This document shows positions 47,859 through 55,740 of a stretch of DNA of 64,000 nt, in pieces. The DNA comes from Flavobacteriales bacterium (GTDB taxonomy: Bacteria > Bacteroidota > Bacteroidia > Flavobacteriales_F > PHOS-HE28). Under the pieces are notes generated by a model that saw nothing but the letters and a program-made list of their open reading frames with translations, was not told the DNA's origin and made no database searches. Position 1 is the first letter of the stretch, and each line of letters starts with the position of its first letter. The translations under genes were made by a program, and so were the position numbers. The stretch spans positions 22,948-86,947 of the forward strand of contig JADZAC010000036.1 in the NCBI GenBank assembly GCA_020852835.1, written 5' to 3'.

Positions 47859-49076
47859 CTAACTCCGCCTGTTCGCCAGCAGCACCGGGGCCTGTCCGTC
47901 GAAGGGGTTGTCCATGCGGCCGATGCTTTTGGCCTCCAGGCTGGTGGCGCGCATCACCACGCGGTCGCCGAAGCGCTTGCGCATCTTGTCCATGGCCTGG
48001 TAGAGGTTCATGGCCTCCTCGGTGTCGGTGAAGGCGTCCATCTGGTGGCCGCCGCCCACGAGGTGGCTGAAGCGGATGCCCACCAGGCGGATGCGCTGGC
48101 GGCGGTCGTACAGCGCGCGGAAGAGCTCGTGCACCACGGGCAGGATGAGGTGGTCGGCGGCGGTGTAGCCGATGCGCTGCTGGCGCGTGTGCGTGTTCAT
48201 GTCGGCGTAGCGGATCTTCACGGCGATGCAGCTGGTGAGCTTTTGGCCCTTGCGCAGCTGGAAGGCGAGGTTCTCGGCCATGGCGGTGAGCAGGCCGCGC
48301 AGCTTCACCAGGTCGATGGTGTCGCGCTCGAAGGTGCGCTCGGTGCTGATGCTCTTGCGCTCGTGCCAGGCCACCACGGGGCTGTTGTCGATGCCGTTGG
48401 CCTTGCGCCACAGCACGGGGCCGTGCTCGCCCAGCAGCCGCTGCATCAGCTCCACGGGCAGCTCCTGCAGGGTGTGGATCTTGGCCACGCCCATGCTGCG
48501 CAGCAGGTGCGCCGTCTTCTCGCCCACGCCGGGGATGGCCTCGATGGACATCGGTGCCAGGAAGGGCTTCTCGGTGCCGCGCTCCACCTCGCGCTGGCCG
48601 TTGGGCTTGGCGGTGTTGGTGGCCACCTTGCTCACCGTTTTGTTGATGCTGAGGCCGAAGCTGTTGGGCAGCCCCGTTTCCCTGGTGATGGTCTGCCGCA
48701 GCTCGCTGGCCAGCTTCAGTGCGCCGAAGAACTTCTCGGTGCCGCTGAGGTCCACATAGAATTCGTCCACGCTGGTCTTCTCGAAGAGCGGCACCCGCGC
48801 CCGGATGATCTCGGTGACCTCGTCGCTCTTTTTCATGTACGCCCCGCTGTCGCCGCGCAGGATGACGGCCTCCGGGCAGAGCTGCTTGGCGGTGCGCATG
48901 GGCATGGCGCTGCGCACGCCGAAGGCCCGCGCCTCGTAGCTGCAACTGGCCACCACGCCGCGGTCGCTGTCGCTGCCCACCAGCACGGGCTTGCCCTGCA
49001 GCTGCGGGTGCTTCAGGCGTTCCACGCTCACGAAGAAGCTGTCCAAATCCAAGTGGACGATGGTGCGTTCGCTCAT
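47859..49076 (-). CDS. dinB: DNA polymerase IV (DinB-like Y-family polymerase)
   Basis: Error-prone translesion polymerase of 405 residues. It has HLDLDSFFVSVERL at the start (catalytic D), SYEARAFGVRSAMPM, the KTSVDEFYVDLSG motif (usual S(V/I)DExY), IPGVGEKTAHLLRSMG as the helix-hairpin-helix, and a little-finger domain with RTFERDTID. The N-terminal MSERTIVHLDL is the normal start. It lies near an ImuC/DnaE2-like polymerase gene; in Bacteroidota a Y-family and a DnaE2-like polymerase often form an SOS cassette, here separated and convergent. Confidence 0.93.
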   Translation of the reverse strand: MSERTIVHLDLDSFFVSVERLKHPQLQGKPVLVGSDSDRGVVASCSYEARAFGVRSAMPMRTAKQLCPEAVILRGDSGAYMKKSDEVTEIIRARVPLFEKTSVDEFYVDLSGTEKFFGALKLASELRQTITRETGLPNSFGLSINKTVSKVATNTAKPNGQREVERGTEKPFLAPMSIEAIPGVGEKTAHLLRSMGVAKIHTLQELPVELMQRLLGEHGPVLWRKANGIDNSPVVAWHERKSISTERTFERDTIDLVKLRGLLTAMAENLAFQLRKGQKLTSCIAVKIRYADMNTHTRQQRIGYTAADHLILPVVHELFRALYDRRQRIRLVGIRFSHLVGGGHQMDAFTDTEEAMNLYQAMDKMRKRFGDRVVMRATSLEAKSIGRMDNPFDGQAPVLLANRRS

Positions 49077-49143
49077 TGCAAGGTGCCGCGATCGACGGGG
49101 ATGCCGTCAAGGACGGAGGCCATAAGATAGGCCGTGGGGGAAT

Positions 49144-49272
49144 ATGTATGGAGGTTCCAATGCCGCCGATGCTGCGCGCATGCTGATCGACCTGATGGAG
49201 CAGAACGACTTCGACCCAACTGGCAAATTCACGGTGATCTCCATCGGTGGCATGCGCGAACGGCAGTATTGA
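49144..49272 (+). CDS. Small ORF, possible gene remnant
   Basis: An uninterrupted 42-codon frame (MYGGSNAADAARMLIDLMEQ onward) starts within the 220-base gap before the truncated aldehyde dehydrogenase. It could be the C-terminal remnant of a longer gene or a chance ORF; no promoter element precedes it and no family is recognised. Confidence 0.25.
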   Translation: MYGGSNAADAARMLIDLMEQNDFDPTGKFTVISIGGMRERQY

Positions 49273-49287
49273 CCACTTGACGCCAGT

Positions 49288-49295
49288 TACCTTTG
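49288..49295 (+). promoter_or_regulatory. -7 promoter element of the truncated aldehyde dehydrogenase
   Basis: TACCTTTG, exact consensus, ends 5 bases before the ATG at 49301. It shows that the fragment still has its native promoter. Confidence 0.6.
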
Positions 49296-49300
49296 ATCCA

Positions 49301-49531
49301 ATGGCAACGAAGAAAAAATCGATCGACTGGCAACTCGCCCCCGCCCCCGAAAGCAAGGACCATTTCAAGCTGAACGAGCAATACGAGCTCTTCATCAATG
49401 GCAAGTGGCAGAAGCCGAAGGGCGGGACCCGTTCGGCTCCGCTCAGGAATCCCTGCTTCGACACCATCAACCCCGCCAATGAACATCTCTCAATTGATCC
49501 CTTTCATGTGATCGGCAACCAGCATCGATGA
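49301..49531 (+). pseudogene. Aldehyde dehydrogenase N-terminal fragment
   Basis: The frame starts MATKKKSIDWQLAPAPESKD and continues HFKLNEQYELFINGKWQK to FDTINPANEHL, close to the N-terminus of the full gene at 52496 (MAKRIKDNDWKLVPAPESKD), then runs into unrelated IDPFHVIGN and stops. Only about 60 codons of dehydrogenase remain. An in-frame TRSAPLRNP segment corresponds to the CTTCGACTCCGCTCAGG repeat family. It is the displaced 5' end of the aldh gene, separated from the rest by about 3 kb. Confidence 0.87.
49424..49453 (+). repeat. GTTCGGCTCCGCTCAGGA repeat inside the aldh fragment
   Basis: CGTTCGGCTCCGCTCAGGA between GGGA and TCCC arms closely matches the two dnaE copies at 41562 and 41678. 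It is translated in frame as TRSAPLRNP. Confidence 0.65.
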
Positions 49532-49581
49532 GTTTGACCGGCTGCCCATATTGCTGCAAAGCTGGAGCATCGGTACATAGG

Positions 49582-50382
49582 ATGCTAGGGCTCCTATTAG
49601 CAATCGGCGTTATTGGCGGCGGTGAACTTCGGGCGCAAGCCGATGGTACCCGATCAACGAGATCCGATTCCATAGCGCCCGAGAGTTTTCCTATACAGAC
49701 CGATAGGCAGTGCCTTTGGGGTTTCGGGGTCGGTCGTCTTGGGCTTAGTACAATGAACGCGTATCAGAAGCCCGCAACCGATCCCCCGATGATGGCCGCT
49801 TTCGTTGGCAATCCAGAGTACTCCCCTGGCTTCTTCACGCTCAGCCTTGTAGCGGAAAAGAATCATCGAAGCCTTAGCACATTGACCTTCGCGTATCGGG
49901 ATCAAACCCTTCACTTCGAGCATGAGTATGGCGAGTTCTCAAGTGGCTCTTCCAAGGACTGTCTCGCTCGACTTTCATGGGCCTATTGTTTGATCTCGCC
50001 TGATGTGTTTGACAAGCCCTCCTTCCTGCTTTCGGCTGGTCCCTCGGTCTACTACTTGCACCGTGATTACCTGAAGCAATACTCTGATACCCTATTCGGG
50101 TTCCGTTCCGCCCAGGAAGTGCAAGCCCAGATCCTGTTCTTGCAAGTTGGTCCACACTTTTCGATCAGGAAGAATAACTTGTTGGTGTCAGCAGCAGCCC
50201 ACTTCAACTTGTTCGGCTGGATATCCGGGAGCTCAAGCTACGACGTCATTGAACATCCTGGGCCCATCGTACCCTATAGAGTAGAAGCACAGTTCAGTGA
50301 AGCCGTTGGACCTGGTTTCATCAGCGGTAATACGCTGCTGTTGAACGACCTTGAGTTAAGCATGACCCTGCTCTTCAGATAA
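49582..50382 (+). CDS. Exported protein of unknown function, low-GC insert
   Basis: A 266-residue protein with a signal peptide (MLGLLLAIGVIGGGELRAQ), then strand-rich sequence with aromatic residues (FTLSLVAEKNHRSLSTLTFAY, in parts; FLLSAGPSVYYLHRDYL) ending LELSMTLLFR, compatible with an outer-membrane barrel. It is not a recognised family. Base composition and codon use are visibly more AT-rich than the surrounding core genes, consistent with transfer. It lies in the segment that interrupts the aldehyde dehydrogenase gene. Confidence 0.65.
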   Translation: MLGLLLAIGVIGGGELRAQADGTRSTRSDSIAPESFPIQTDRQCLWGFGVGRLGLSTMNAYQKPATDPPMMAAFVGNPEYSPGFFTLSLVAEKNHRSLSTLTFAYRDQTLHFEHEYGEFSSGSSKDCLARLSWAYCLISPDVFDKPSFLLSAGPSVYYLHRDYLKQYSDTLFGFRSAQEVQAQILFLQVGPHFSIRKNNLLVSAAAHFNLFGWISGSSSYDVIEHPGPIVPYRVEAQFSEAVGPGFISGNTLLLNDLELSMTLLFR

Positions 50383-50416
50383 TCCCTGAAATACGGCCCA
50401 TTGAGCGTAGTATAGG

Positions 50417-52474
50417 ATGAGGACACACGCAAACAGGATCCCCATGATGAACTCCGCAGGAGTTTCCTGCCGGAATGCCTGGCTTTCGTTCGTGGTCCTT
50501 CCGCTTGCACTTGGTTGGTATGGAGCCGTTGTAGCGCAAGATCGAAGTCAGTACCCTGTGAAGGAGCAGTACGATCGCTATGAAAAGGACTATGTGGAAA
50601 CGGTACTGCATCCATGTACAATGAGCTCGACCAGTCCCATCGCACTGGCCGATGAGATCGAAGGCACCTTCGGCAACGGGTTGGCGCCGGTCATGGAATC
50701 CTACATCAATATGTACCAGACCACTGGCGACCTGGCCTATCTGTTCAGATTCGTTGACCGCGCGATCTGCATGCAGGAGCTTCGCTGGGATCGGCTCGGC
50801 ATCAGTGACCCTGGGTTGCTATGGCTCCTGGCTTTACAGGGATATGACTTCACGCAGCCTCGCTGGTCGTTGGATACCGGGGGAGATGGCACCATAACAG
50901 CTGCGCTAGGGCATTTCGTACACTACATCCTGCTCGAACGACCGGACCTGATGGGTGTGCAGATCCCCCAGTTTCCCAGTACCCACATCGCCGATAGTGA
51001 TCTGGGGCCTTGGACCACGCTTGGTGACTTTGCCGAATGGCTCCGGGCCGAAGTCGCATTGACCCTGGATGTCTATGTAGGTTGGCCGGGCTATTGGATC
51101 AGTGATGTCTACTGCTTCTCTTCGACTGAAGGACCTGATAATGACGCGGAGCTAACTACGTACCTGAATCTGCAAGGACCGATCGGCGCTGCGTTGTATT
51201 ACATCGGAGAGGTGAACCCTTCACCTTGGTACTTGCAGCATTCAGCAGCCATCGCGGATGCTTACACAAGCATTGTTAATGATGAACAGGACTGTGTTCA
51301 CTGGCCGTGGGGTTGGGATGGGACACCTGACGCGGAGCGCTATGTCCTCGAATATGACAACGGCGCCTATCGATGGACCTATTTCGGTTGGGCGCCGGAA
51401 TCATGCGAGAGCCGGCATGGTGATGTACCCAACGACTATGAGGACATCAGCCACGGCATATTGGACCTTATTCTACCCCGTGCGGTCGTTGAACAACAGA
51501 TCAGTACCGCGGCAATCATGTTCAACACCACGGACATGTTGCGCTTCCGTAATACGTTCACGCAGAACATCTATGCGGGTCTGGACATCGACGGATATCC
51601 GACTTTCCATCCGAGTGTTGCCGGTGATGACGAGATCAAGTACAGGCACGAATGGGATGGGCTCGGAACCTTGAACCGTCGTAGCCGTGCATACATGTGG
51701 CTGCAACAGTGGGATGCACTGGGTAATCCACCGAACGTGTATGACATCGTCATGGACTACTATGCGGGCAGGGTAAAGGACGATCCCAACGGTATTCAAG
51801 GCAGCCTTGAACAGTACGGCCTTGCCGATGTGGTAGCCGCTCAATGGCAGCGCGAATGCTTCGATCTCACCTTGTTCAACCGTGATGTGGTCTACGACCA
51901 GAACTTTGCCGCCAAGCGCCACTTGATCATAGATCCTACGGCTGGGCCAGGTACTTCCTTCGCCGACCCTGTACTAGGCGATGAACGCTTCACGGTGAAC
52001 CCTGGCGTGCATGCGGAGATGCGGGCGGGCTCATCCATTGAGCTAAAGCCAGGTTTCCATGCGGCGTACGGTTGCGAATTTCACGCGTCCATCGATCCAC
52101 TGGGATGCGATATGCAGGTGAAGACCATGACCACCGGAGGAGTCGCGGCTGAAATATTCGCTCAGCGAGGACTAGGGCTGGCCACAGAAAAGCCGATGCA
52201 TCACGACAGTAAAAAGCTCGTTCGCGTGGTGACGACGCAAGATCCGGCCTCGTCGAAGCTGGGCGCGGGCATCATTGTCGAAGAGAATGGGACTTGTTCG
52301 TGGCGGCTTTTCAATAATCTGGGGCAACTGGTCGCATCCGCTAACTCCGTGAACCTGAACCCCGGCTTGAACGACTTGCAAATCGATCTTCACGACCACC
52401 CGACCGGTGCCTACATTCTGGACTTGTCGGGCGCTGGTCTGAATGTGCGTGGGCCTGTGTTCATTGGGCAGTGA
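50417..52474 (+). CDS. Exported protein with 3-coathanger-like and T9SS-type C-terminal domain
   Basis: A 685-residue protein: signal peptide (LSFVVLPLALGWYGAVVAQ), a large helical/aromatic domain resembling alpha/alpha-barrel sugar enzymes or exported glycan-binding proteins, then a motif like the 3-coathanger stack domain (ERFTVNPGVHAEMRAGSSIE), and a C-terminal sorting-like domain (GLNDLQIDLHDHPTGAYILD). The last part fits type IX secretion cargo. Catalytic residues cannot be assigned. The low-GC composition matches the preceding gene. The N-terminus may start at 50444 instead. Confidence 0.7.
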   Translation: MRTHANRIPMMNSAGVSCRNAWLSFVVLPLALGWYGAVVAQDRSQYPVKEQYDRYEKDYVETVLHPCTMSSTSPIALADEIEGTFGNGLAPVMESYINMYQTTGDLAYLFRFVDRAICMQELRWDRLGISDPGLLWLLALQGYDFTQPRWSLDTGGDGTITAALGHFVHYILLERPDLMGVQIPQFPSTHIADSDLGPWTTLGDFAEWLRAEVALTLDVYVGWPGYWISDVYCFSSTEGPDNDAELTTYLNLQGPIGAALYYIGEVNPSPWYLQHSAAIADAYTSIVNDEQDCVHWPWGWDGTPDAERYVLEYDNGAYRWTYFGWAPESCESRHGDVPNDYEDISHGILDLILPRAVVEQQISTAAIMFNTTDMLRFRNTFTQNIYAGLDIDGYPTFHPSVAGDDEIKYRHEWDGLGTLNRRSRAYMWLQQWDALGNPPNVYDIVMDYYAGRVKDDPNGIQGSLEQYGLADVVAAQWQRECFDLTLFNRDVVYDQNFAAKRHLIIDPTAGPGTSFADPVLGDERFTVNPGVHAEMRAGSSIELKPGFHAAYGCEFHASIDPLGCDMQVKTMTTGGVAAEIFAQRGLGLATEKPMHHDSKKLVRVVTTQDPASSKLGAGIIVEENGTCSWRLFNNLGQLVASANSVNLNPGLNDLQIDLHDHPTGAYILDLSGAGLNVRGPVFIGQ

Positions 52475-52495
52475 TCGGCAAAAACATAAAGAACA

Positions 52496-53953
52496 ATGGC
52501 AAAGAGGATCAAGGACAACGACTGGAAGCTTGTTCCGGCACCAGAATCGAAGGATCACGTTCGCATTGATGCTGAGTACAAGCTGTTCATCGGAGGCAAA
52601 TGGGTCGCTCCAAAGTCAGGCAAGTATCTCGATACGATAAACCCGAGCAGCGAACAACGACTTGCTCGAGTTGCCGAGGCCGACGCGGCCGATGTGGACG
52701 CCGCCGTAAAAGCCGCCCGCAAGGCCTACGACACCGTGTGGAGCAAGATGCCCGCCCCCGAGCGTGGCAAGTACATCTACCGCATCGCACGCTTGCTGCA
52801 AGAGAAAGCCCGCGAGTTCGCCGTGGTGGAAAGCATGGACGGCGGCAAGCCCATCCGCGAAAGCCGCGATTTTGACATTCCCGTGGCCGCGGCCCATTTC
52901 TTCTACTACGCCGGCTGGGCCGACAAGCTGCAGTACGCCTTCCCCGCGCGCAACGTATCGCCGCTCGGCGTGGCCGGGCAGATCATCCCGTGGAACTTCC
53001 CCTTGCTGATGGCCGCTTGGAAGATCGCGCCCGCACTGGCCTGCGGCAACACCGTGGTGCTGAAGCCCGCCGAGACCACCCCGCTCACCGCACTGCTGCT
53101 CGCCGAGCTGATCCAGGAAGCCGAACTGCCCGACGGCGTGGTGAACATCGTCACCGGCGCGGGGGCCACCGGCGCGGCCTTGGTGAACCACCCGGACATC
53201 AACAAGATCGCCTTCACCGGCAGCACCGCCGTGGGCAAGCTCATCCAGCGCTCCGTGGCAGGCACCGGCAAGAAGCTCACCCTGGAGCTCGGCGGCAAGG
53301 CCCCCAACATCATCTTCGCCGACGCCACCATCGACCAGGCCGTGGAGGGCATCATCAACGGCATCTACTTCAACCAGGGCCACGTGTGCTGCGCCGGCAG
53401 CCGCCTCTACGTGGAGGAAAGCGTGCATGACGAGGTGGTGCGCAAGCTGAAGCACCGCATGAAGAGCTTAGTGGTGGGCGACCCGCTGGACAAGAACACC
53501 GACATCGGCGCCATCAACAGCCGCGAGCAGCTCGGCACCATCAACAAATACATCAAGCTGGGCCAGCAGGAAGGCGCCGACATGTACCAGAGCAGCTGCG
53601 ACCTGCCCGGCAAGGGCTTCTGGTGCCGCCCCACGCTCTTCACCAACGTTGCCCAAAGCGCGCGCATCACCCAGGAGGAGATCTTCGGCCCCGTGCTCGC
53701 CATCCAGACCTTCCGCACCGTGGACGAGGTGATCCAAAAGGCCAACAACACGCCCTACGGCCTCAGCGCCGGCGTGTGGACGGACAAGGGCAGCAAGATC
53801 TTCAACCTCACCAGCAAGCTCCGCGCGGGCGTGATCTGGGCCAACACCTTCAACAAGTTCGATCCCACCTCACCCTTCGGCGGCTACAAGGAAAGCGGGT
53901 ATGGACGGGAAGGCGGGGTGCATGGGTTGGGGGCGTATTTGAATTTGAGTTGA
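52496..53953 (+). CDS. Aldehyde dehydrogenase (NAD(P)-dependent)
   Basis: Oxidises aldehydes to acids. The 485-residue protein has the full family set: IIPWNFPLLMAAWKIAPALA (cofactor loop), FTGSTAVGKLIQ, the catalytic glutamate in TLELGGKAPNII, the catalytic cysteine in NQGHVCCAGSRLYV and EEIFGPVLAIQTF near the end. The first 60-65 codons are more AT-rich than the rest, and the composition changes near 52690. The N-terminus appears to have come with the inserted segment while the body is native, making it a mosaic gene. The next gene encodes an aldh-like partner. Confidence 0.95.
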   Translation: MAKRIKDNDWKLVPAPESKDHVRIDAEYKLFIGGKWVAPKSGKYLDTINPSSEQRLARVAEADAADVDAAVKAARKAYDTVWSKMPAPERGKYIYRIARLLQEKAREFAVVESMDGGKPIRESRDFDIPVAAAHFFYYAGWADKLQYAFPARNVSPLGVAGQIIPWNFPLLMAAWKIAPALACGNTVVLKPAETTPLTALLLAELIQEAELPDGVVNIVTGAGATGAALVNHPDINKIAFTGSTAVGKLIQRSVAGTGKKLTLELGGKAPNIIFADATIDQAVEGIINGIYFNQGHVCCAGSRLYVEESVHDEVVRKLKHRMKSLVVGDPLDKNTDIGAINSREQLGTINKYIKLGQQEGADMYQSSCDLPGKGFWCRPTLFTNVAQSARITQEEIFGPVLAIQTFRTVDEVIQKANNTPYGLSAGVWTDKGSKIFNLTSKLRAGVIWANTFNKFDPTSPFGGYKESGYGREGGVHGLGAYLNLS

Positions 53954-54069
53954 TGGTTCGGATCCCCTCGCCATGAACTACCTCCGAGCATCCCGAAGGG
54001 TTGGTTGAGGGCCGGAGGCTCAAGCCCAACATGGGCGGTCGGTCGTTTTTTCAGCGGGCCGCATGTGCG

Positions 54070-54077
54070 TAGCTTTG
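54070..54077 (+). promoter_or_regulatory. -7 promoter element for the second aldh-like gene
   Basis: TAGCTTTG, exact TAnnTTTG, lies about 45 bases before the ATG at 54123. A weak GC-rich stem and T-run just upstream (about 53997-54046) may end the preceding transcript. Confidence 0.5.
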
Positions 54078-54122
54078 GTGGGGATCGGCGAACCCCGCCG
54101 GGCCAGTTGAGTGAATACGCGA

Positions 54123-55082
54123 ATGAGCAAGACACTGTCCAGATCGATCATCAAGGCCGACCTGAACGGCCACGGCACCAATGGTGCTGCCAAGAACGCC
54201 GACCGCCTCCCCGTGATGAAGACCTACAAGATCTACATCGGCGGCAAGTTCCCGCGCACCGAGAGCGGTAGGTACTACCAGCCCACGGGTACTGATGGCA
54301 AGCCCTTGGCCAACGTTTGCCGCGGCAGCCGCAAGGACGTACGCGATGCCGTGGTGGCCGCGCGCGGTGCTGTGGGTGGTTGGGCTTCGCGCAGTGCATT
54401 CAATCGGGGGCAGATCCTTTACCGCATCGGCGAGATGCTGGAGGGCCGCAGCGCGCAGTTCGTGCATGAGCTGGTGCTGCATGGGGCCACGCAGAAGCAG
54501 GCCGAGGCCGAGGTGGCCCTGGCGATCGACCGCTGGATCCACTACGCCGGCTGGTGCGACAAGTATCAGGCGCTCTTCAGCAGCGTGAACCCGGTGAACA
54601 CCTCGCACTTCAACTTCAGTGTGCTGGAGCCCACCGGCGTGGTGGGCATCATGAGCGGCGGGAGCAATGGCCTGTTGGAACTGGTCTCACTGATCGCCCC
54701 GGTGATCGCGGGCGGCAACACCTGTGTGGTGGTGGCCAGCGAGAAGCATCCACTGCCCGCAGTGACCTTCACGGAAGTGCTCGCCACCAGCGACCTGCCC
54801 GGCGGCGTGGTGAACCTGCTCACCGGCTTCCGCAGCGAACTGCTCAAGCCGCTGGTGTCGCACATGGACATCAACGCCGTGGTGTGCGCACAACCCACGA
54901 AGGAGGAGCGGCAGATGCTGGACACCGAGGCCGCCGCGAACATGAAGCGCGTGGTGGTGCCCAAGGTGAAGGACTGGTCCACGACGGAGGGCCAAAGCCC
55001 GTACCTCATCCTGGACACCCAAGAGGTGAAGACCACCTGGCACCCGATCGAACGCGGGCAGGGCGGGGGTGGAGGGTATTGA
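54123..55082 (+). CDS. Aldehyde dehydrogenase-like protein, cofactor half only
   Basis: A 319-residue relative of aldehyde dehydrogenase. It shows YKIYIGGKFPRTESGRYYQP, the helical RGQILYRIGEMLEGRSAQF, and GVVGIMSGGSNGLLELVSL in place of the usual IxPWNxP loop, then NTCVVVASEKHPLPAV and LPGGVVNLLTG. The protein ends before the catalytic cysteine domain (closing KTTWHPIERGQGG), so it likely cannot act as a dehydrogenase alone and may be a structural partner of the 52496 enzyme. Its final 59 bases recur at 55676-55734. A GTG at 54111 is an alternative start. Confidence 0.83.
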   Translation: MSKTLSRSIIKADLNGHGTNGAAKNADRLPVMKTYKIYIGGKFPRTESGRYYQPTGTDGKPLANVCRGSRKDVRDAVVAARGAVGGWASRSAFNRGQILYRIGEMLEGRSAQFVHELVLHGATQKQAEAEVALAIDRWIHYAGWCDKYQALFSSVNPVNTSHFNFSVLEPTGVVGIMSGGSNGLLELVSLIAPVIAGGNTCVVVASEKHPLPAVTFTEVLATSDLPGGVVNLLTGFRSELLKPLVSHMDINAVVCAQPTKEERQMLDTEAAANMKRVVVPKVKDWSTTEGQSPYLILDTQEVKTTWHPIERGQGGGGGY

Positions 55083-55086
55083 ACGT

Positions 55087-55094
55087 TATCTTTG
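55087..55094 (+). promoter_or_regulatory. -7 promoter element for the VapBC-type module
   Basis: TATCTTTG, exact consensus, lies 12 bases before the ATG at 55107 and 4 bases after the aldh-like stop. Confidence 0.6.
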
Positions 55095-55106
55095 AGATAC
55101 TCGACC

Positions 55107-55280
55107 ATGACCACGATCGTCAAACGCACGACTACCCGAAAGGAGCTGACCGCCCTTCTGAAAGGGAAGCAGCGAAGGCGCAGGAAGAAGGGTGTGGATG
55201 TGAAGAGCTTTGCGGGCAAGCTCAAGTTGGAGGGCGATCCGCTGGAGATCCAGAAGCGAATGCGCGATGGATGGAAGTAG
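55107..55280 (+). CDS. Putative VapB-type antitoxin
   Basis: A 57-residue basic protein (MTTIVKRTTTRKELTALLKG, RRRRKKGVDVKSFAGKLKL) that overlaps the PIN-domain frame by 14 bases. Size, position and short basic composition fit an antitoxin. No DNA-binding fold is recognised. The ATG at 55107 lies 12 bases after the TATCTTTG promoter element. Confidence 0.75.
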   Translation: MTTIVKRTTTRKELTALLKGKQRRRRKKGVDVKSFAGKLKLEGDPLEIQKRMRDGWK

Positions 55281-55640
55281 GCTGTTGGTCGATACCAACA
55301 TCATTCTCTATGCGCTGAAGGTGATAAAGCGCTGACCGATCTTATTGATGGACAAGAACTTTTCATCTCCTTCGTAACCCGTATCGAGTTGCTGAGTTTC
55401 CCGAAGATCGATGCGGCCGGTGTCGAGCTTATCGAGCGTTTCCTGCAACAGGTTCCAGTGGTCGAGAGCAGTCCGGTGATCAACGCGGATGCGATCTACT
55501 TGCGACGCAAGTCGGGACTCGAAGTGCCCGATGCCATCATTGCAGCAAGTGCGCGTTTCCTTGGCGTTCGATTGATGACCGTCGACAAGGATTTCAAGAA
55601 GGTCGAAGAGGAGTTGGATCTTTTGCTGTACACGAAATGA
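55267..55640 (+). pseudogene. VapC-type PIN-domain toxin, frameshifted
   Basis: The frame opens MDGSRLLVDTNIILYALK with the PIN motif DTN, then reads VIKR and stops near 55336. One added G in the AAGG run near 55320 restores GDKALTDLIDGQELFISFVT and RIELLSFPKI, joining the ORF-track frame 55389-55640, which carries PDAIIAASARF and TVDKDF, the remaining acidic PIN residues. The gene thus has all catalytic acids but lacks one base. A homopolymer sequencing error is possible. It lies between two copies of the aldh-like 3' end. Confidence 0.85.
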
Positions 55641-55675
55641 ACCCATGGCTTCGAACCACTGTCAATACACCCCGG

Positions 55676-55734
55676 AAGTGAAGACCACCTGGCACCCGAT
55701 CGAACGCGGGCAGGGTGGGGGTGGAGGGTATTGA
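55676..55734 (+). pseudogene. Second copy of the aldh-like gene 3' end
   Basis: A 59-base match to 55024-55082 with 2 differences, encoding KTTWHPIERGQGGGGGY and ending in the same stop. It begins just after the VapC-type frame and ends 6 bases before the next gene, so the original gene junction was probably aldh stop followed by the 55741 start. Confidence 0.9.
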
Positions 55735-55740
55735 CGGACC

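Noticed and set aside
47086-49479. 797-codon minus-strand ORF
   Set aside because: It reads through the antisense-like frame of DinB before joining the four-helix gene; only the last 217 codons have protein-like character.
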